From DASXQK01 sp963724385 (lineage in GTDB: Bacteria > Pseudomonadota > Alphaproteobacteria > Dongiales > Dongiaceae), in assembly GCA_963724385.1 (NCBI GenBank), contig CAVRUJ010000001.1:496001-560000 (forward strand): a stretch of DNA of 64,000 bases. Reading direction: 5' to 3'. Positions 54,129 to 62,403 of the stretch are shown here, in pieces. Both the position numbers and the translations under genes were made by a program. The notes beneath the pieces are model-generated. The model ran no database searches and was not told the origin of the DNA. It worked only from the letters and a program-made list of their open reading frames with translations. Position 1 is the stretch's first letter. The number at the start of each line of letters is the position of its first letter.

Positions 54129-55043
54129 TCAAGCCGCGCTTGGCGTGGGCGGGCTGCGGTGCCAGAGCACGTCGACGAGCGTGCTGCCGATGACCAGCAC
54201 GGATCCCACCGCTTCGCGCCAGCCGAAAGGCTCGTCCAGGAGCACCGCGGCAGAGGCGATGCCGATCACGGCCTCGATGGCGAAGATCAGGCTCACCCGG
54301 GCCGGCGACAGGTGCTTGGCGCTCCACAGCGCCACGAAGTTGATCGGGATGATCATGAGGATCGCGTAGGCGGCGCTCGCCAGGAGAAGGCTGGCCGAGG
54401 CGGTGGGCGGCGGGCCCGCCATTCCGGCGGGAAGCAGCAGCAGGATGGCGATCGACACGACGATGCAGCCCAGCATCGAGCAGAGGTTCTGGGTCATGGC
54501 GCTGACTTCGGGCCCGGCATAGATCCTGAGCGAGGCATAGGCCCAGGAGAACCCGCAGCCCAGCGCCAGCCAATCGCCCACATTGTGCGGCCATGGCCAG
54601 CCATGGCCGGTGCCGAGTATCACCAGCATTCCCGCCAGGCAAAGGGCCACGGCAGCGGTACGGGCGACCGTCAGCTTCTCGTGCAGCACGGCTATCCCCA
54701 TGATCACGCCCCACATGGGCGCCAGATAGAACAACACCAGGGCGCGGACCACGTCGGTCAGCAGCAGGGCCGTGATATAGAGGGCCATGGAAGCGCCGTT
54801 GATGAGGCCCGTCACGACCAGCGAGCGCAGCACCGCGCCGTTCAGCCGTCCGCGCTGGGCAAGAGCGACCGGCAGCAGGACGAAGGCTGCCACCATCGCG
54901 GTCAGCAGCCCGGCCCAGGCGCTGGTAAGCCCGCGGCTGGCGAGGAACCGCAGCGGCATCCAGTTGAAACCGGCGGCGAGCGCGACAGCCGCCAGGGAGA
55001 GATTCGGGAAGAGCCCGGTTTGCCGCAGCCTTTCGCCCGCCAT
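54129..55043 (-). CDS. EamA (DMT) family transporter
   Basis: A 304-aa protein with ten predicted helices in two EamA repeats, the second ending 'EPFGWREAVGSVLVIGSTLVDVLW'. Such transporters usually export amino acids or metabolites. ATG 55043 lies 8 nt after the quinone-reductase gene. As part of the quaternary-amine operon it may export a by-product or an overflow metabolite. Direction and substrate are not visible. The frame upstream of 55043 is a shadow of the neighbouring gene. Confidence 0.9.
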   Translation of the reverse strand: MAGERLRQTGLFPNLSLAAVALAAGFNWMPLRFLASRGLTSAWAGLLTAMVAAFVLLPVALAQRGRLNGAVLRSLVVTGLINGASMALYITALLLTDVVRALVLFYLAPMWGVIMGIAVLHEKLTVARTAAVALCLAGMLVILGTGHGWPWPHNVGDWLALGCGFSWAYASLRIYAGPEVSAMTQNLCSMLGCIVVSIAILLLLPAGMAGPPPTASASLLLASAAYAILMIIPINFVALWSAKHLSPARVSLIFAIEAVIGIASAAVLLDEPFGWREAVGSVLVIGSTLVDVLWHRSPPTPSAA

Positions 55044-55051
55044 CGGCTGCC

Positions 55052-56062
55052 TCAGGAGATCGAGAGCAAAATTTTGCCGATCGCCTTGCCGCTCTCCAGG
55101 CGCCGATGGGCGGCGGCGGCCTTGGCGAGCGGAAAGACCTGGTCGATGACGATCCTGAGCCGCTTCTCGGCGAGCCAGCTGAGGGCCTTTCGAACCTGCC
55201 CCGCCTGGCGACGCAACCGGCGCCTGAGCCCGAGCCACATCGGCGTCAGCATCATCACGTTGTGCAGCGTGAGGTTCGCGTTGTAGGCCGTGCCTTCGGC
55301 ATCGTCGCCGGGTATGCCCATCAGAGTCACGACCCGGCCGTAAGGCGCCATGGCCCGGAACGTCCGCAACAGAACCTCCGGCCCGACATTGTCCAGCGCG
55401 ACATCGAGCCCGCGCCCGCCGGTCCAGGCCCTCGCCTCGGCGACGAAGTCCTGCTGGCGATAGCGGATGACCCGCTCGGCGCCCAGTTCGTCCGCGAGCC
55501 TGGCCTTGGCGGGCCCGCTGACGGTGGTCGCGACGTGAGCACCTGCCAGCCGGGCGAGCTGGATCCCCACATGTCCCGTGCCGCCCGCGCCGGCATGGAT
55601 CAGGACATGATCGCTTCGCCGCAGCCGTGCCCGATCGAACAGAGCCTCGCATGCGGTGATGGCGACCAGCGGCAGGGCCGCGGCCTGTTGCAGATCGATG
55701 CCGCGGGGAATCCGTGCCAGCTGGTATTCCGGAACCACGGCGAACTGGGCATAGGTCCCCGGTTCGCCGCCGATGCCGCCATTGCAGAAGCAGACGGCAT
55801 CTCCCTCGCCGAACTCGCGCACGCCTGCTCCGACCGCCTCGACGATGCCTGCGCCGTCATGCCCCAGGACGAGGGGACCGGGCGAACTGAGGTACGGTCC
55901 CGAACGGCGAAAATACGCGTCGGCGGGGTTGAGCGATGCGGCCTTGAGACGGACCAGAACGTCGCCCCGACCGCGCGGCCAGACGAGCGGAACCTGGCGC
56001 GGCTCCAGCACTTCGGGTCCGCCGCGGCCCGTGGCCACGACCGCCGTCATCGTCAGGCTCAT
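55052..56062 (-). CDS. Zinc-independent quinone oxidoreductase (MDR family)
   Basis: A 336-aa medium-chain dehydrogenase/reductase. The nucleotide-binding motif 'GAGGTGHVG' is at 158-166. The catalytic and structural zinc Cys clusters of alcohol dehydrogenases are missing, and 'ASLNPADAYFRRSG' is typical of the NADPH:quinone reductase branch. It reduces quinones or enones with NAD(P)H. It may remove a reactive carbonyl arising in the pathway. It lies mid-operon, 76 nt after the MBL gene. Confidence 0.9.
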   Translation of the reverse strand: MSLTMTAVVATGRGGPEVLEPRQVPLVWPRGRGDVLVRLKAASLNPADAYFRRSGPYLSSPGPLVLGHDGAGIVEAVGAGVREFGEGDAVCFCNGGIGGEPGTYAQFAVVPEYQLARIPRGIDLQQAAALPLVAITACEALFDRARLRRSDHVLIHAGAGGTGHVGIQLARLAGAHVATTVSGPAKARLADELGAERVIRYRQQDFVAEARAWTGGRGLDVALDNVGPEVLLRTFRAMAPYGRVVTLMGIPGDDAEGTAYNANLTLHNVMMLTPMWLGLRRRLRRQAGQVRKALSWLAEKRLRIVIDQVFPLAKAAAAHRRLESGKAIGKILLSIS

Positions 56063-56138
56063 CGCCGATCTCCGGGGAATACCAGAAGGCGCACTCCGGA
56101 GTTAGCGGAAGCGCCCTCGGGCCGCAAGCTCTTTGACA

Positions 56139-57026
56139 TCAGCCGATCCTGGAAGGCGCCCCGTCGGCCAGGCAGATCTCCGTGATTGCGAGACCCTCTT
56201 CCGGTTGCCGCGAAGGAAACATCGCCTTCAACCTTTCCTCATGCACGGGAATGATCCGGCGACGTTCGTAATCGACGCATTTCAGCATTGCCTCGCTCGC
56301 CAGCACCAGATTGGCCTGGCTGCCCATGGCGAAGCCCACGGGGAGATAGGGCGAGCCGGCCTCGGCACCCTTGCTGGTACCGCCGATGTTTTCATAGGCG
56401 TAGACCAGGTCGCCCGCCAACACCCAGCCGTCGCTCGATGGCCGGCGGCGATCGTTGCGCAGATGCACCCAGAGCGATTCGAAGCTGTGGGTATCGGGTG
56501 CCAGATGCAGATCGATGCCCGGCAGAACCTCTTCCTTGTCGCCGGTCAGAAGCTCGAGGCGCCCGGCGCGAGCCAGCGCCGCGCCCTTGATCAAATCGCC
56601 TGGATCGATGGAGGAGGCCAGGTACTTCATGCGCTCGGGCAGGGCGAGCGCCCAGACCGACCGTTCGATCTCCCGCGCAGCGACAAAGAAGCGGGCATTG
56701 GGGAAGGCCTCGACATTGCCGAAATGGTCGAAATGGGCATGGGTGATGAAGACCATGCCGATGTCTTCGGGCTTGAGCCCGCAGAGTGCCAGGGCCTCCC
56801 GTGGCCCATGCCAGTGGGCTGTGTCGTAAAGTTCGGCGAGCGTGGCGCCGAAATCGACGTGGTTGTAGCCGACATCGACCATGGCGACATGGTCTCTCGA
56901 TTGCAGCACCACGTACGCATAGGGCATCCGGCGGCTGCCCTGACCGCGGGCGCCGTAGACGACGTCGCCCATGTCCACCCGCGGCGACGTGGCGTATTCG
57001 ATGACCCAGAGGGAATACTCAGCCAA
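56139..57026 (-). CDS. MBL-fold metallohydrolase
   Basis: A 295-aa metallo-beta-lactamase-fold hydrolase with the zinc motif His96-x-His98-x-Asp100-His101 ('THAHFDHFG') and later ligands in 'APDTHSFES', 'LAGDLVYAY' and 'IIPVHEE'. Its length and an N-terminal segment before the first beta-strand resemble lactonase-like members (AttM/AiiA branch). It follows the 164-aa gene by 18 nt. Its substrate in a betaine-type operon could be a lactone, thioester or glutathione adduct, for example formaldehyde-derived. None is provable here. Confidence 0.88.
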   Translation of the reverse strand: MAEYSLWVIEYATSPRVDMGDVVYGARGQGSRRMPYAYVVLQSRDHVAMVDVGYNHVDFGATLAELYDTAHWHGPREALALCGLKPEDIGMVFITHAHFDHFGNVEAFPNARFFVAAREIERSVWALALPERMKYLASSIDPGDLIKGAALARAGRLELLTGDKEEVLPGIDLHLAPDTHSFESLWVHLRNDRRRPSSDGWVLAGDLVYAYENIGGTSKGAEAGSPYLPVGFAMGSQANLVLASEAMLKCVDYERRRIIPVHEERLKAMFPSRQPEEGLAITEICLADGAPSRIG

Positions 57027-57044
57027 GGTCGCGCGCCAGGCCGG

Positions 57045-57539
57045 TCAGCCGTCGAGCGCGCAGCAGGCGGCGGAGAATTCGACCAGTCCGATGCCCAGAG
57101 CGGGGGCGCTGCCGGCGAGGAGCAGGCGCCTCGCGGCGCCGAGTTCTTCTGTCAGGGTGGAGAACGCGTCGTCATCCAGGAGAAGAACAGCGGGGCGCCG
57201 GCCGAGACGCGCCGTCACCGCGTCCAACCGCACGAGGGTCTCGGCCATGGCGCGGAAGGTCACGGTCAGACGCCGCGGCCGGTCCATCGTGGCAAGAGCG
57301 TCGCGGACCGCCGCGAGTTGCTCCTTGACCACGGTGAGGTGGCCGACCTGCCGGTCTGGTTCGGCGCCTGCGGAAGCCAAGAGAGCCAGCCCCGCCAGCT
57401 GGCCCAGCAGCCGCGATAGCCTGTCGAACAAAGGCTGCAAGGCGAGGCCCTCGCCGATCAATTGCTCGTCGACGGCCGGCTCGCCATGCCGATGGCGATG
57501 CACCCCTGAGCCGGGCAGCACGAGCGCCGACGGCTTCAC
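57045..57539 (-). CDS. Unknown 164-aa protein coupled to the proW-type permease
   Basis: Starts at GTG 57539, overlapping the permease stop as GTGA. The 164-aa product begins 'VKPSALVLPGSGVHRHRHGEPAVDEQLIGEGLALQP' and is then largely helical and Leu/Ala/Arg-rich. It has no signal peptide or membrane helix, although 'LGQLAGLALLASAG' is hydrophobic. I recognise no domain. The His-rich 'VHRHRHGEP' near the N-terminus might bind metal. Position directly after the transporter and before catabolic enzymes suggests a helper of uptake or a pathway enzyme. Codon use looks like its neighbours. Confidence 0.7.
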   Translation of the reverse strand: MKPSALVLPGSGVHRHRHGEPAVDEQLIGEGLALQPLFDRLSRLLGQLAGLALLASAGAEPDRQVGHLTVVKEQLAAVRDALATMDRPRRLTVTFRAMAETLVRLDAVTARLGRRPAVLLLDDDAFSTLTEELGAARRLLLAGSAPALGIGLVEFSAACCALDG

Positions 57540-59635
57540 TTTCGGGAGGCGGGCTGCTGACGTTCGACCCAGACGCGGATGGTGCGGTCGGACAGCATTG
57601 CAAGCAGCGCGATCGAGATGCCGGAGACGAAGCCCTGCCCTGCATCGGCGTTTTCCAACGAGATGTAAACCTGCTGGCCGAGGTCGCGCGTGCCTACCAG
57701 AGCCGCGATCGCCACCATCGACAGCGCCGCCATGATGGTCTGGTTGACCCCCAGCATGACTACCGGCATGGAAAGCGGGAGCTTGACCTGCCAGAGGAGC
57801 TGGCTGGGCGTGGTGCCCATCTGGCGGGCCGCTTCGACGATGTCGGGCCTGACATTGCGCAAGCCGTGCTCGACGTAGCGGATCGGCGGAACGATGGCAT
57901 AGAGCATGATGGCGATAAGGCCGGCGAATTCGCCGACCTGGAAGAACATCAGCGCCGGGATCAGGAAAACAAACTGCGGCATGGTCTGCAACGCGTCGTT
58001 GATCGGCCGCAGGATCGCGGAGACCCGGTCGCTGTTGGCCGCCCAAAGCCCGAGCGCGCCCCCGATGATGAGGCACAACACGACCGAGACCCCGCACAGA
58101 TAGGTGGTGAACATCATCGCCACCCACATGCGGGTCACCAGCATGAAGAGAAGACTCAAGAATGCGAACAGAGCGATCCGCCAGCCCGCCATCCGCCAGG
58201 CCAGAGTCGTGACCAAGATGATATAGGCCGGCCAGGGAAAATAGATGAATCCCTCGAAGTAGAACGTCCCGGCGGCAATGATCGCCAGCGCCGGCCGCCA
58301 GCCAAAGCGGTAGCCAAGGAATCCCGCGATCGCCAGCACGAGGACGACATAGCCGGCGATCACGCCAGGGGTCAGCGCGAAGCCCCAGGAATAGGGCGTG
58401 ACGCCGCGCAGCAGACCGATGCGCAACGGCAGCATGACGAAATAGAGCACGTCGTTCTTGATCGCATCGAGCTGATGGGAATAGTCGCGAACGATGTGCA
58501 AGACTCCGGTGTTCAGCCCCTCGAGGTCGAGCATGCCCGTACGAGGCAGGACGTCGCCCCCGCCCGGCGCGAACAGGCGCAAGAGCGCGCCGCCGACGAG
58601 GCCCAGGGCGAGTGCGACCGCGAGAACCCGGCCGTTCAGCCAGCGCGCGACGCCCTTGGCGTGGATCGGGCGGTTGTGGGCGAAGCCGAGCGAAATCCGG
58701 TCGATGAGCATGGCGAGCAAGGCGATCACCAGGCCGGAGACCAGGCTCTGGCCAAACTGGGCCTTGCGCATGGCCGAGAGCACTTCCCAGCCGATGTCCT
58801 CGAAGCCGCCGATGATCGAGGCGATGATGACGACGCTCAGGACCGCCATCACCGTTTGGTTCACGCCGACCAGGATCTGGGGCATGGCGGTCGGCACCTC
58901 GACGAACCAGAAGCCCTGGCGGGTCGTGCAGCCGCTCATGGTCCCGGATTCCTTGATCGCCGGGGGCACGCGCTGGAGACCCAGAAGCGTGTTCCGCACC
59001 ATCGGCGGAATGGCGTAGATGGCGCTCGCGATCAGACCGACCACGGGGCCGAATCCGAACAGCAGCAGCAGCGGGATCAGATAGGCGAAAGCCGGCATGG
59101 TCTGCATGATGTCCAGCGCCGCCTCGATGGCCGGCATCGCCTTGGGCACCCGGAAGGCGAGGATGCCGATGGCAAAACCGATGACGACCGAAAGCGGCAC
59201 TGCCAGTATCACCAGGGCCAGCGTGTTCATGCTCTGGTGCCAGTAGCCGACGACGATCAGATAAAACAAGGACACGAGGGCGAAGACGGTAAGGCGCCAG
59301 CCGCCCGCGCGCATCGTCAGCACGCAGACCAGGAACATCCCGGCCGGCCAGGGCAGCCATTGCAGAAAGCCCTGGAGGGCGCGCATGGGCGTGTCGAGGC
59401 TCCAGCTGATGGCACGGAAGAAGGGCTGGAAAATGTTGTCGAACCAGTCGGTGCCGACGTCGATCCAGTCGGAAATCGGCAACAGCCAGCTGGAGGGATA
59501 GTTTGTGAGCCACGGCATCGCGCCGGAAAGGGCGAAGCAAAGCCCGGTGAAGGCGAAAACCGCGATCCAAATCGCCAGCCCCGGGTCTAGCCGGCGGAAG
59601 CCGGGAACGGCCCGGGTGAGGCCGACCGTCGTCAT
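57536..59635 (-). CDS. proW: Glycine betaine/choline ABC permease, fused double domain (ProW-ProW)
   Basis: A 699-aa protein with two complete BPD-type permease domains in tandem. The first EAA-like segment is 'ILVGVNQTVMAVLSVVIIASIIG' (about 255-277). The second is 'VMLGVNQTIMAALSMVAIAALVG' (about 632-654). Each is preceded by five to six helices, so one polypeptide could build the whole channel that ProW normally forms as a homodimer. It overlaps the ATPase stop by 4 nt and the 164-aa gene by 4 nt. Substrates of this family are quaternary amines (betaine, choline, carnitine, proline betaine). Confidence 0.92.
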   Translation of the reverse strand: MTTVGLTRAVPGFRRLDPGLAIWIAVFAFTGLCFALSGAMPWLTNYPSSWLLPISDWIDVGTDWFDNIFQPFFRAISWSLDTPMRALQGFLQWLPWPAGMFLVCVLTMRAGGWRLTVFALVSLFYLIVVGYWHQSMNTLALVILAVPLSVVIGFAIGILAFRVPKAMPAIEAALDIMQTMPAFAYLIPLLLLFGFGPVVGLIASAIYAIPPMVRNTLLGLQRVPPAIKESGTMSGCTTRQGFWFVEVPTAMPQILVGVNQTVMAVLSVVIIASIIGGFEDIGWEVLSAMRKAQFGQSLVSGLVIALLAMLIDRISLGFAHNRPIHAKGVARWLNGRVLAVALALGLVGGALLRLFAPGGGDVLPRTGMLDLEGLNTGVLHIVRDYSHQLDAIKNDVLYFVMLPLRIGLLRGVTPYSWGFALTPGVIAGYVVLVLAIAGFLGYRFGWRPALAIIAAGTFYFEGFIYFPWPAYIILVTTLAWRMAGWRIALFAFLSLLFMLVTRMWVAMMFTTYLCGVSVVLCLIIGGALGLWAANSDRVSAILRPINDALQTMPQFVFLIPALMFFQVGEFAGLIAIMLYAIVPPIRYVEHGLRNVRPDIVEAARQMGTTPSQLLWQVKLPLSMPVVMLGVNQTIMAALSMVAIAALVGTRDLGQQVYISLENADAGQGFVSGISIALLAMLSDRTIRVWVERQQPASRK

Positions 59636-60705
59636 CGCCCTTGCCTTCGCCCGTGATCGCGGGCCAGGACCTCGAGCACCGCGGGCGCGCGGACGGTGCC
59701 AAGGGCCCTGCCATCCTCGGCCTGGACGGCAAAGGCAGTCGCACCGGCCGCCAAACGGGGCACCAATTCCTCGAGCACAGCGTCGGCGCTGATGGGCTCG
59801 CCGCCGTTGGCGCCCGGGCCGGTTTCGGCCACCTGGTCCATGACATCGCCGACCGAGATGACGCGCATCAGCGGTACGTCCTCCGTAAAGTCGGCAACGT
59901 AGCTGTCGGCGGGGTTCAGCACGATGTCGACCGGCCGTCCGATCTGGATGACCTCGCCCTCGCGCATGATGGCGATGCGATCAGCCAGGCGGAAAGCCTC
60001 GATGATGTCGTGGGTGATGAACACGATGGTCTTGTTCAGCATCTTCTGCAGGCGCAGGAACTCGTCCTGCATCTGGCGCCGGATCAAGGGATCGAGGGCC
60101 GAGAACGGCTCGTCGAGGAACCAAAGCTCCGGCCCGACCGCCAGCGACCTTGCGATCCCGACCCGCTGCTGCTGGCCGCCCGAAAGTTGGTGCGGAAAGG
60201 AGTTCTCGCGGCCTTCGAGACCGACCAGTGTTATCATCTCGCGCGCCCGGGCGTAGCGATCCGCCGGGGACTTGCCCTGGATGCGCAGCGGAAAGGCGAC
60301 GTTGTCGAGGGCGGAGAGATGGGGCAGCAAGCCGAAATTCTGGAACACCATTCCCATGGTGCGCCGGCGGAGATCGATGAGCTGCCGATCATTGGCCCGC
60401 AGCAGGTCATTGCCGTCCAGGAGCACCTGGCCCGCCGTCGGATCGATGAGGCGTGAAAGACAGCGCACCAAGGTCGATTTGCCGGAGCCCGACAGGCCCA
60501 TGATGACGAAAATCTCGCCCACATGGACGTCGAAGCTGGCGTCGAACACGGCGGCCAGATGGCTCGTATCGCGTAGCTTCTGCCTGAACGCGGCGCGGTC
60601 GCCAGAAAGCTCGGTCTCGGTGAATTGGGTCGGCTTAGGTCCGTAGATCTTCCAGACATTGCGGCAGGCGAGCTTGACCGGCCGGCTCTCCGTCGCTGCG
60701 GTCAT
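59632..60705 (-). CDS. proV: Glycine betaine/choline ABC transporter ATPase (ProV)
   Basis: A 357-aa ATPase with Walker A GLSGSGKST (70-78), signature LSGGQ (174-178) and Walker B 'LWFLDEP' (194-200). 'SHLAAVFDASFDVHVGEIFVIMG' is the usual ProV/OpuAA entry, and a C-terminal CBS-like segment ('MRVISVGDVMDQVAE...DGRALGTV') may sense ionic strength. ATG 60705 has GGGAG immediately adjacent (too close), and an upstream 13-codon ORF ends in an ATGA overlap with it, so translation may be coupled. A GTG at 60729 is an alternative start. Confidence 0.92.
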   Translation of the reverse strand: MTAATESRPVKLACRNVWKIYGPKPTQFTETELSGDRAAFRQKLRDTSHLAAVFDASFDVHVGEIFVIMGLSGSGKSTLVRCLSRLIDPTAGQVLLDGNDLLRANDRQLIDLRRRTMGMVFQNFGLLPHLSALDNVAFPLRIQGKSPADRYARAREMITLVGLEGRENSFPHQLSGGQQQRVGIARSLAVGPELWFLDEPFSALDPLIRRQMQDEFLRLQKMLNKTIVFITHDIIEAFRLADRIAIMREGEVIQIGRPVDIVLNPADSYVADFTEDVPLMRVISVGDVMDQVAETGPGANGGEPISADAVLEELVPRLAAGATAFAVQAEDGRALGTVRAPAVLEVLARDHGRRQGR

Positions 60706-60743
60706 CTCCCAGGCCTCTCGGGCGCGCACAGGCGCTTCTTCAT
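60702..60743 (-). CDS. Putative 13-residue leader ORF before proV
   Basis: ATG at 60743 with a good Shine-Dalgarno (GGGGAAG, 5 nt away) opens a 13-codon frame (MKKRLCAPERPGR) that stops at TGA 60704-60702. That TGA overlaps the proV ATG (ATGA), the same coupling used elsewhere in the operon. ProV's own ribosome site is poorly spaced, so ribosomes leaving this ORF may start proV. Confidence 0.45.
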   Translation of the reverse strand: MKKRLCAPERPGR

Positions 60744-60812
60744 TATTTCTTCCCCCACTGCCGAAGCCGGCCCCTCGTCCCGGCTTCCAGTCGCCACCAA
60801 CGTTCCCTCGAC

Positions 60813-60839
60813 CGGCGCCGCCCCCACGGCCCGGCGCCG
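60813..60839 (-). promoter_or_regulatory. GC hairpin between proX and proV
   Basis: CGGCGCCG (60813-60820) pairs with CGGCGCCG (60832-60839) over an 11-nt loop in the 214-nt gap after proX. No U-tract follows. As with the hairpin after the 15.7-kb binding-protein gene, it may protect the proX message so that the binding protein is made in excess. Confidence 0.45.
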
Positions 60840-60919
60840 CGAATCACGCGGCGGCGGCATCGTGAAGGCGGACGAAGAACCGCCGGTGAACGAGGCTAGG
60901 CCGAGCAGGCCCCGAGACC

Positions 60920-61858
60920 TTAAGACTGCGCTGCCTTGACCCAGGGGGCCCAGACCAACTCATGGGTGTCGATCCAGTCCTTGGTCACGGCGTCGAGATC
61001 CTCGTTCTTCTTGTCAACGCGCAGCATCATCTGTTGCTGCTCCGCCGCATTCACCTGGAAGTGCTTAAGGAACTCGTAGGCCGCCGGCCATTTCGCGCCG
61101 AATCCCGACCACACGACCTTGTCGACGTTGGGCGGGTTGATGCAATGGGCGTTGTCCTGGCTCTTGCAGGGCGGCATTTTCACCCAGCCCACATCCGCCT
61201 CGGCAAGGGCGTAGTGGGGCGCCCAGAACATCATGACCAGGGGCTTCTTTGCCGCCACGGCGCCCTCCAATTCAGCCACCAAGGCCCCTTCCGAGCCGGC
61301 CGCGATGGCGGTCAGCGGCAGGTTGTTGTCCTTGATGATCTGCGCCGAGCGGGAACCCCAGTCGGCCGGATAGTCCAGAAGCCTTCCATTGGGTAGCGTG
61401 TCAGGCGTCGCCAGGGCTTGGACGCAGTCCGGCTTGGTGAGCGCGGACCAGTCGGGAAGCCCGGGGCAGATCTGCTCCATATATTTCGGATAGATCCAGC
61501 CTTCCTTGGTTTCCAGGCCGAGCGAGCCGATATCCTCGATCTTCTTTTCCGCCAGGACCTTGGGGAAGATGTCGCCGACATTGTTCATCCACAGCTCGAG
61601 CGTGGCGTCGAGTGTGCCGTCGGCCATGCCCGTGAATTCGGGGTAGCTGCCGGCCACGATGTACTCGACCTTGTAGCCCATCTTCTGCAGGAGCTGGCCG
61701 GCGATATGGGTGGTGACGTGCTGGCCGGTCCATTCCAGCATCGCGAGCTTGATCGTTTCGTCCTTGGCGCCCATGTCGGCCGCCTGGACCCCGGTCCCGC
61801 CCGCGAGGCAAGCCGCAAACGTCGCGGCCATACCCCATTTCAAGGCATTGCTTGGCAT
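60920..61858 (-). CDS. proX: Glycine betaine/choline-type substrate-binding protein (ProX)
   Basis: A 312-aa periplasmic protein. The signal peptide ends at 'GGTGVQAAD' (about 18-27). The mature part is an OpuAC-type fold, with aromatic residues of the kind that box a quaternary ammonium in this family, e.g. 'AMLEWTGQHV', 'LELWMNNV' and 'MMFWAPHYAL'. Two Cys-containing loops ('QICPGLPDW...KPDCVQ', 'PPCKSQDNAHCINPP') could form disulfides. ATG 61858 follows AGGGAGAGACAG. It is the first gene of a minus-strand operon reaching to 53.1 kb. Confidence 0.93.
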   Translation of the reverse strand: MPSNALKWGMAATFAACLAGGTGVQAADMGAKDETIKLAMLEWTGQHVTTHIAGQLLQKMGYKVEYIVAGSYPEFTGMADGTLDATLELWMNNVGDIFPKVLAEKKIEDIGSLGLETKEGWIYPKYMEQICPGLPDWSALTKPDCVQALATPDTLPNGRLLDYPADWGSRSAQIIKDNNLPLTAIAAGSEGALVAELEGAVAAKKPLVMMFWAPHYALAEADVGWVKMPPCKSQDNAHCINPPNVDKVVWSGFGAKWPAAYEFLKHFQVNAAEQQQMMLRVDKKNEDLDAVTKDWIDTHELVWAPWVKAAQS

Positions 61859-62024
61859 CTTCTGTCTCTCCCTTGTTTGTTTCTCTCATCGGCAGCACGA
61901 CTCATGAGGTCGCCCGCTCGATGCACTTCCCAAATTGCCCAAGCCCACTTCTTTGGCAGGCCTGCGCCCTCGACCGTTTGCGCCGTCCGGGCATTGACCG
62001 TCCGGTTCGGCCGGCAGACAGCAA

Positions 62025-62052
62025 ATTCTATCAGACCCCCGCCGTGCATAAA
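62025..62052 (-). promoter_or_regulatory. Predicted proX promoter
   Basis: On the minus strand TAGAAT (62030-62025) makes a good -10, 16 nt after a poor -35 (TTTATG, 62052-62047). The leader would be roughly 160 nt. A poor -35 directly abutted by direct repeats fits an activator-dependent promoter. Confidence 0.45.
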
Positions 62053-62090
62053 TGGTGCATTTGCGCACTCTAATGGCGCATTTGCGTACT
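62051..62090. repeat. 21-nt-period direct repeat upstream of proX (AraC-type site candidate)
   Basis: Two copies of aatggYgcatttgcgYact lie at 62051-62069 and 62072-62090, matching at 17 of 19 positions. The period of 21 nt equals two helical turns, the spacing AraC-family activators use. They touch the predicted -35 of proX. Confidence 0.6.
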
Positions 62091-62403
62091 TGTACCGGCG
62101 GGACAGTCCGCGCAAGCCAGTTTGGCACCTCTCGGCCGAGAAGGCCAGAGAAGCAAGGGCGATGTCTGGTCGAAGCAACAGCGGCAGTATTCGGATGCCC
62201 CGTCGGGCCGGCAGCGGCGGCCGCGGAACCATTTCAGGGCCACTTGATGACACCAAAGTCATCTCTATCCGGCCCAGTTTCGTTGACAGTGTCCGGACAG
62301 CTTCCAATAATGTTTCCTTGATCCGCCGGCATGGTCGCGCACAGGACCGGGACAATGGGGTAGGCTTGCGGAACCTAGAGGCTTCAACAGGGGAGAATCA
62401 GTC

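Noticed and set aside
57866..59590. 574-codon plus-strand frame opposite the fused permease
   Set aside because: Composition is dominated by Asp, Glu, Arg and His runs typical of the reverse complement of a membrane-protein gene. No domain or start signal.
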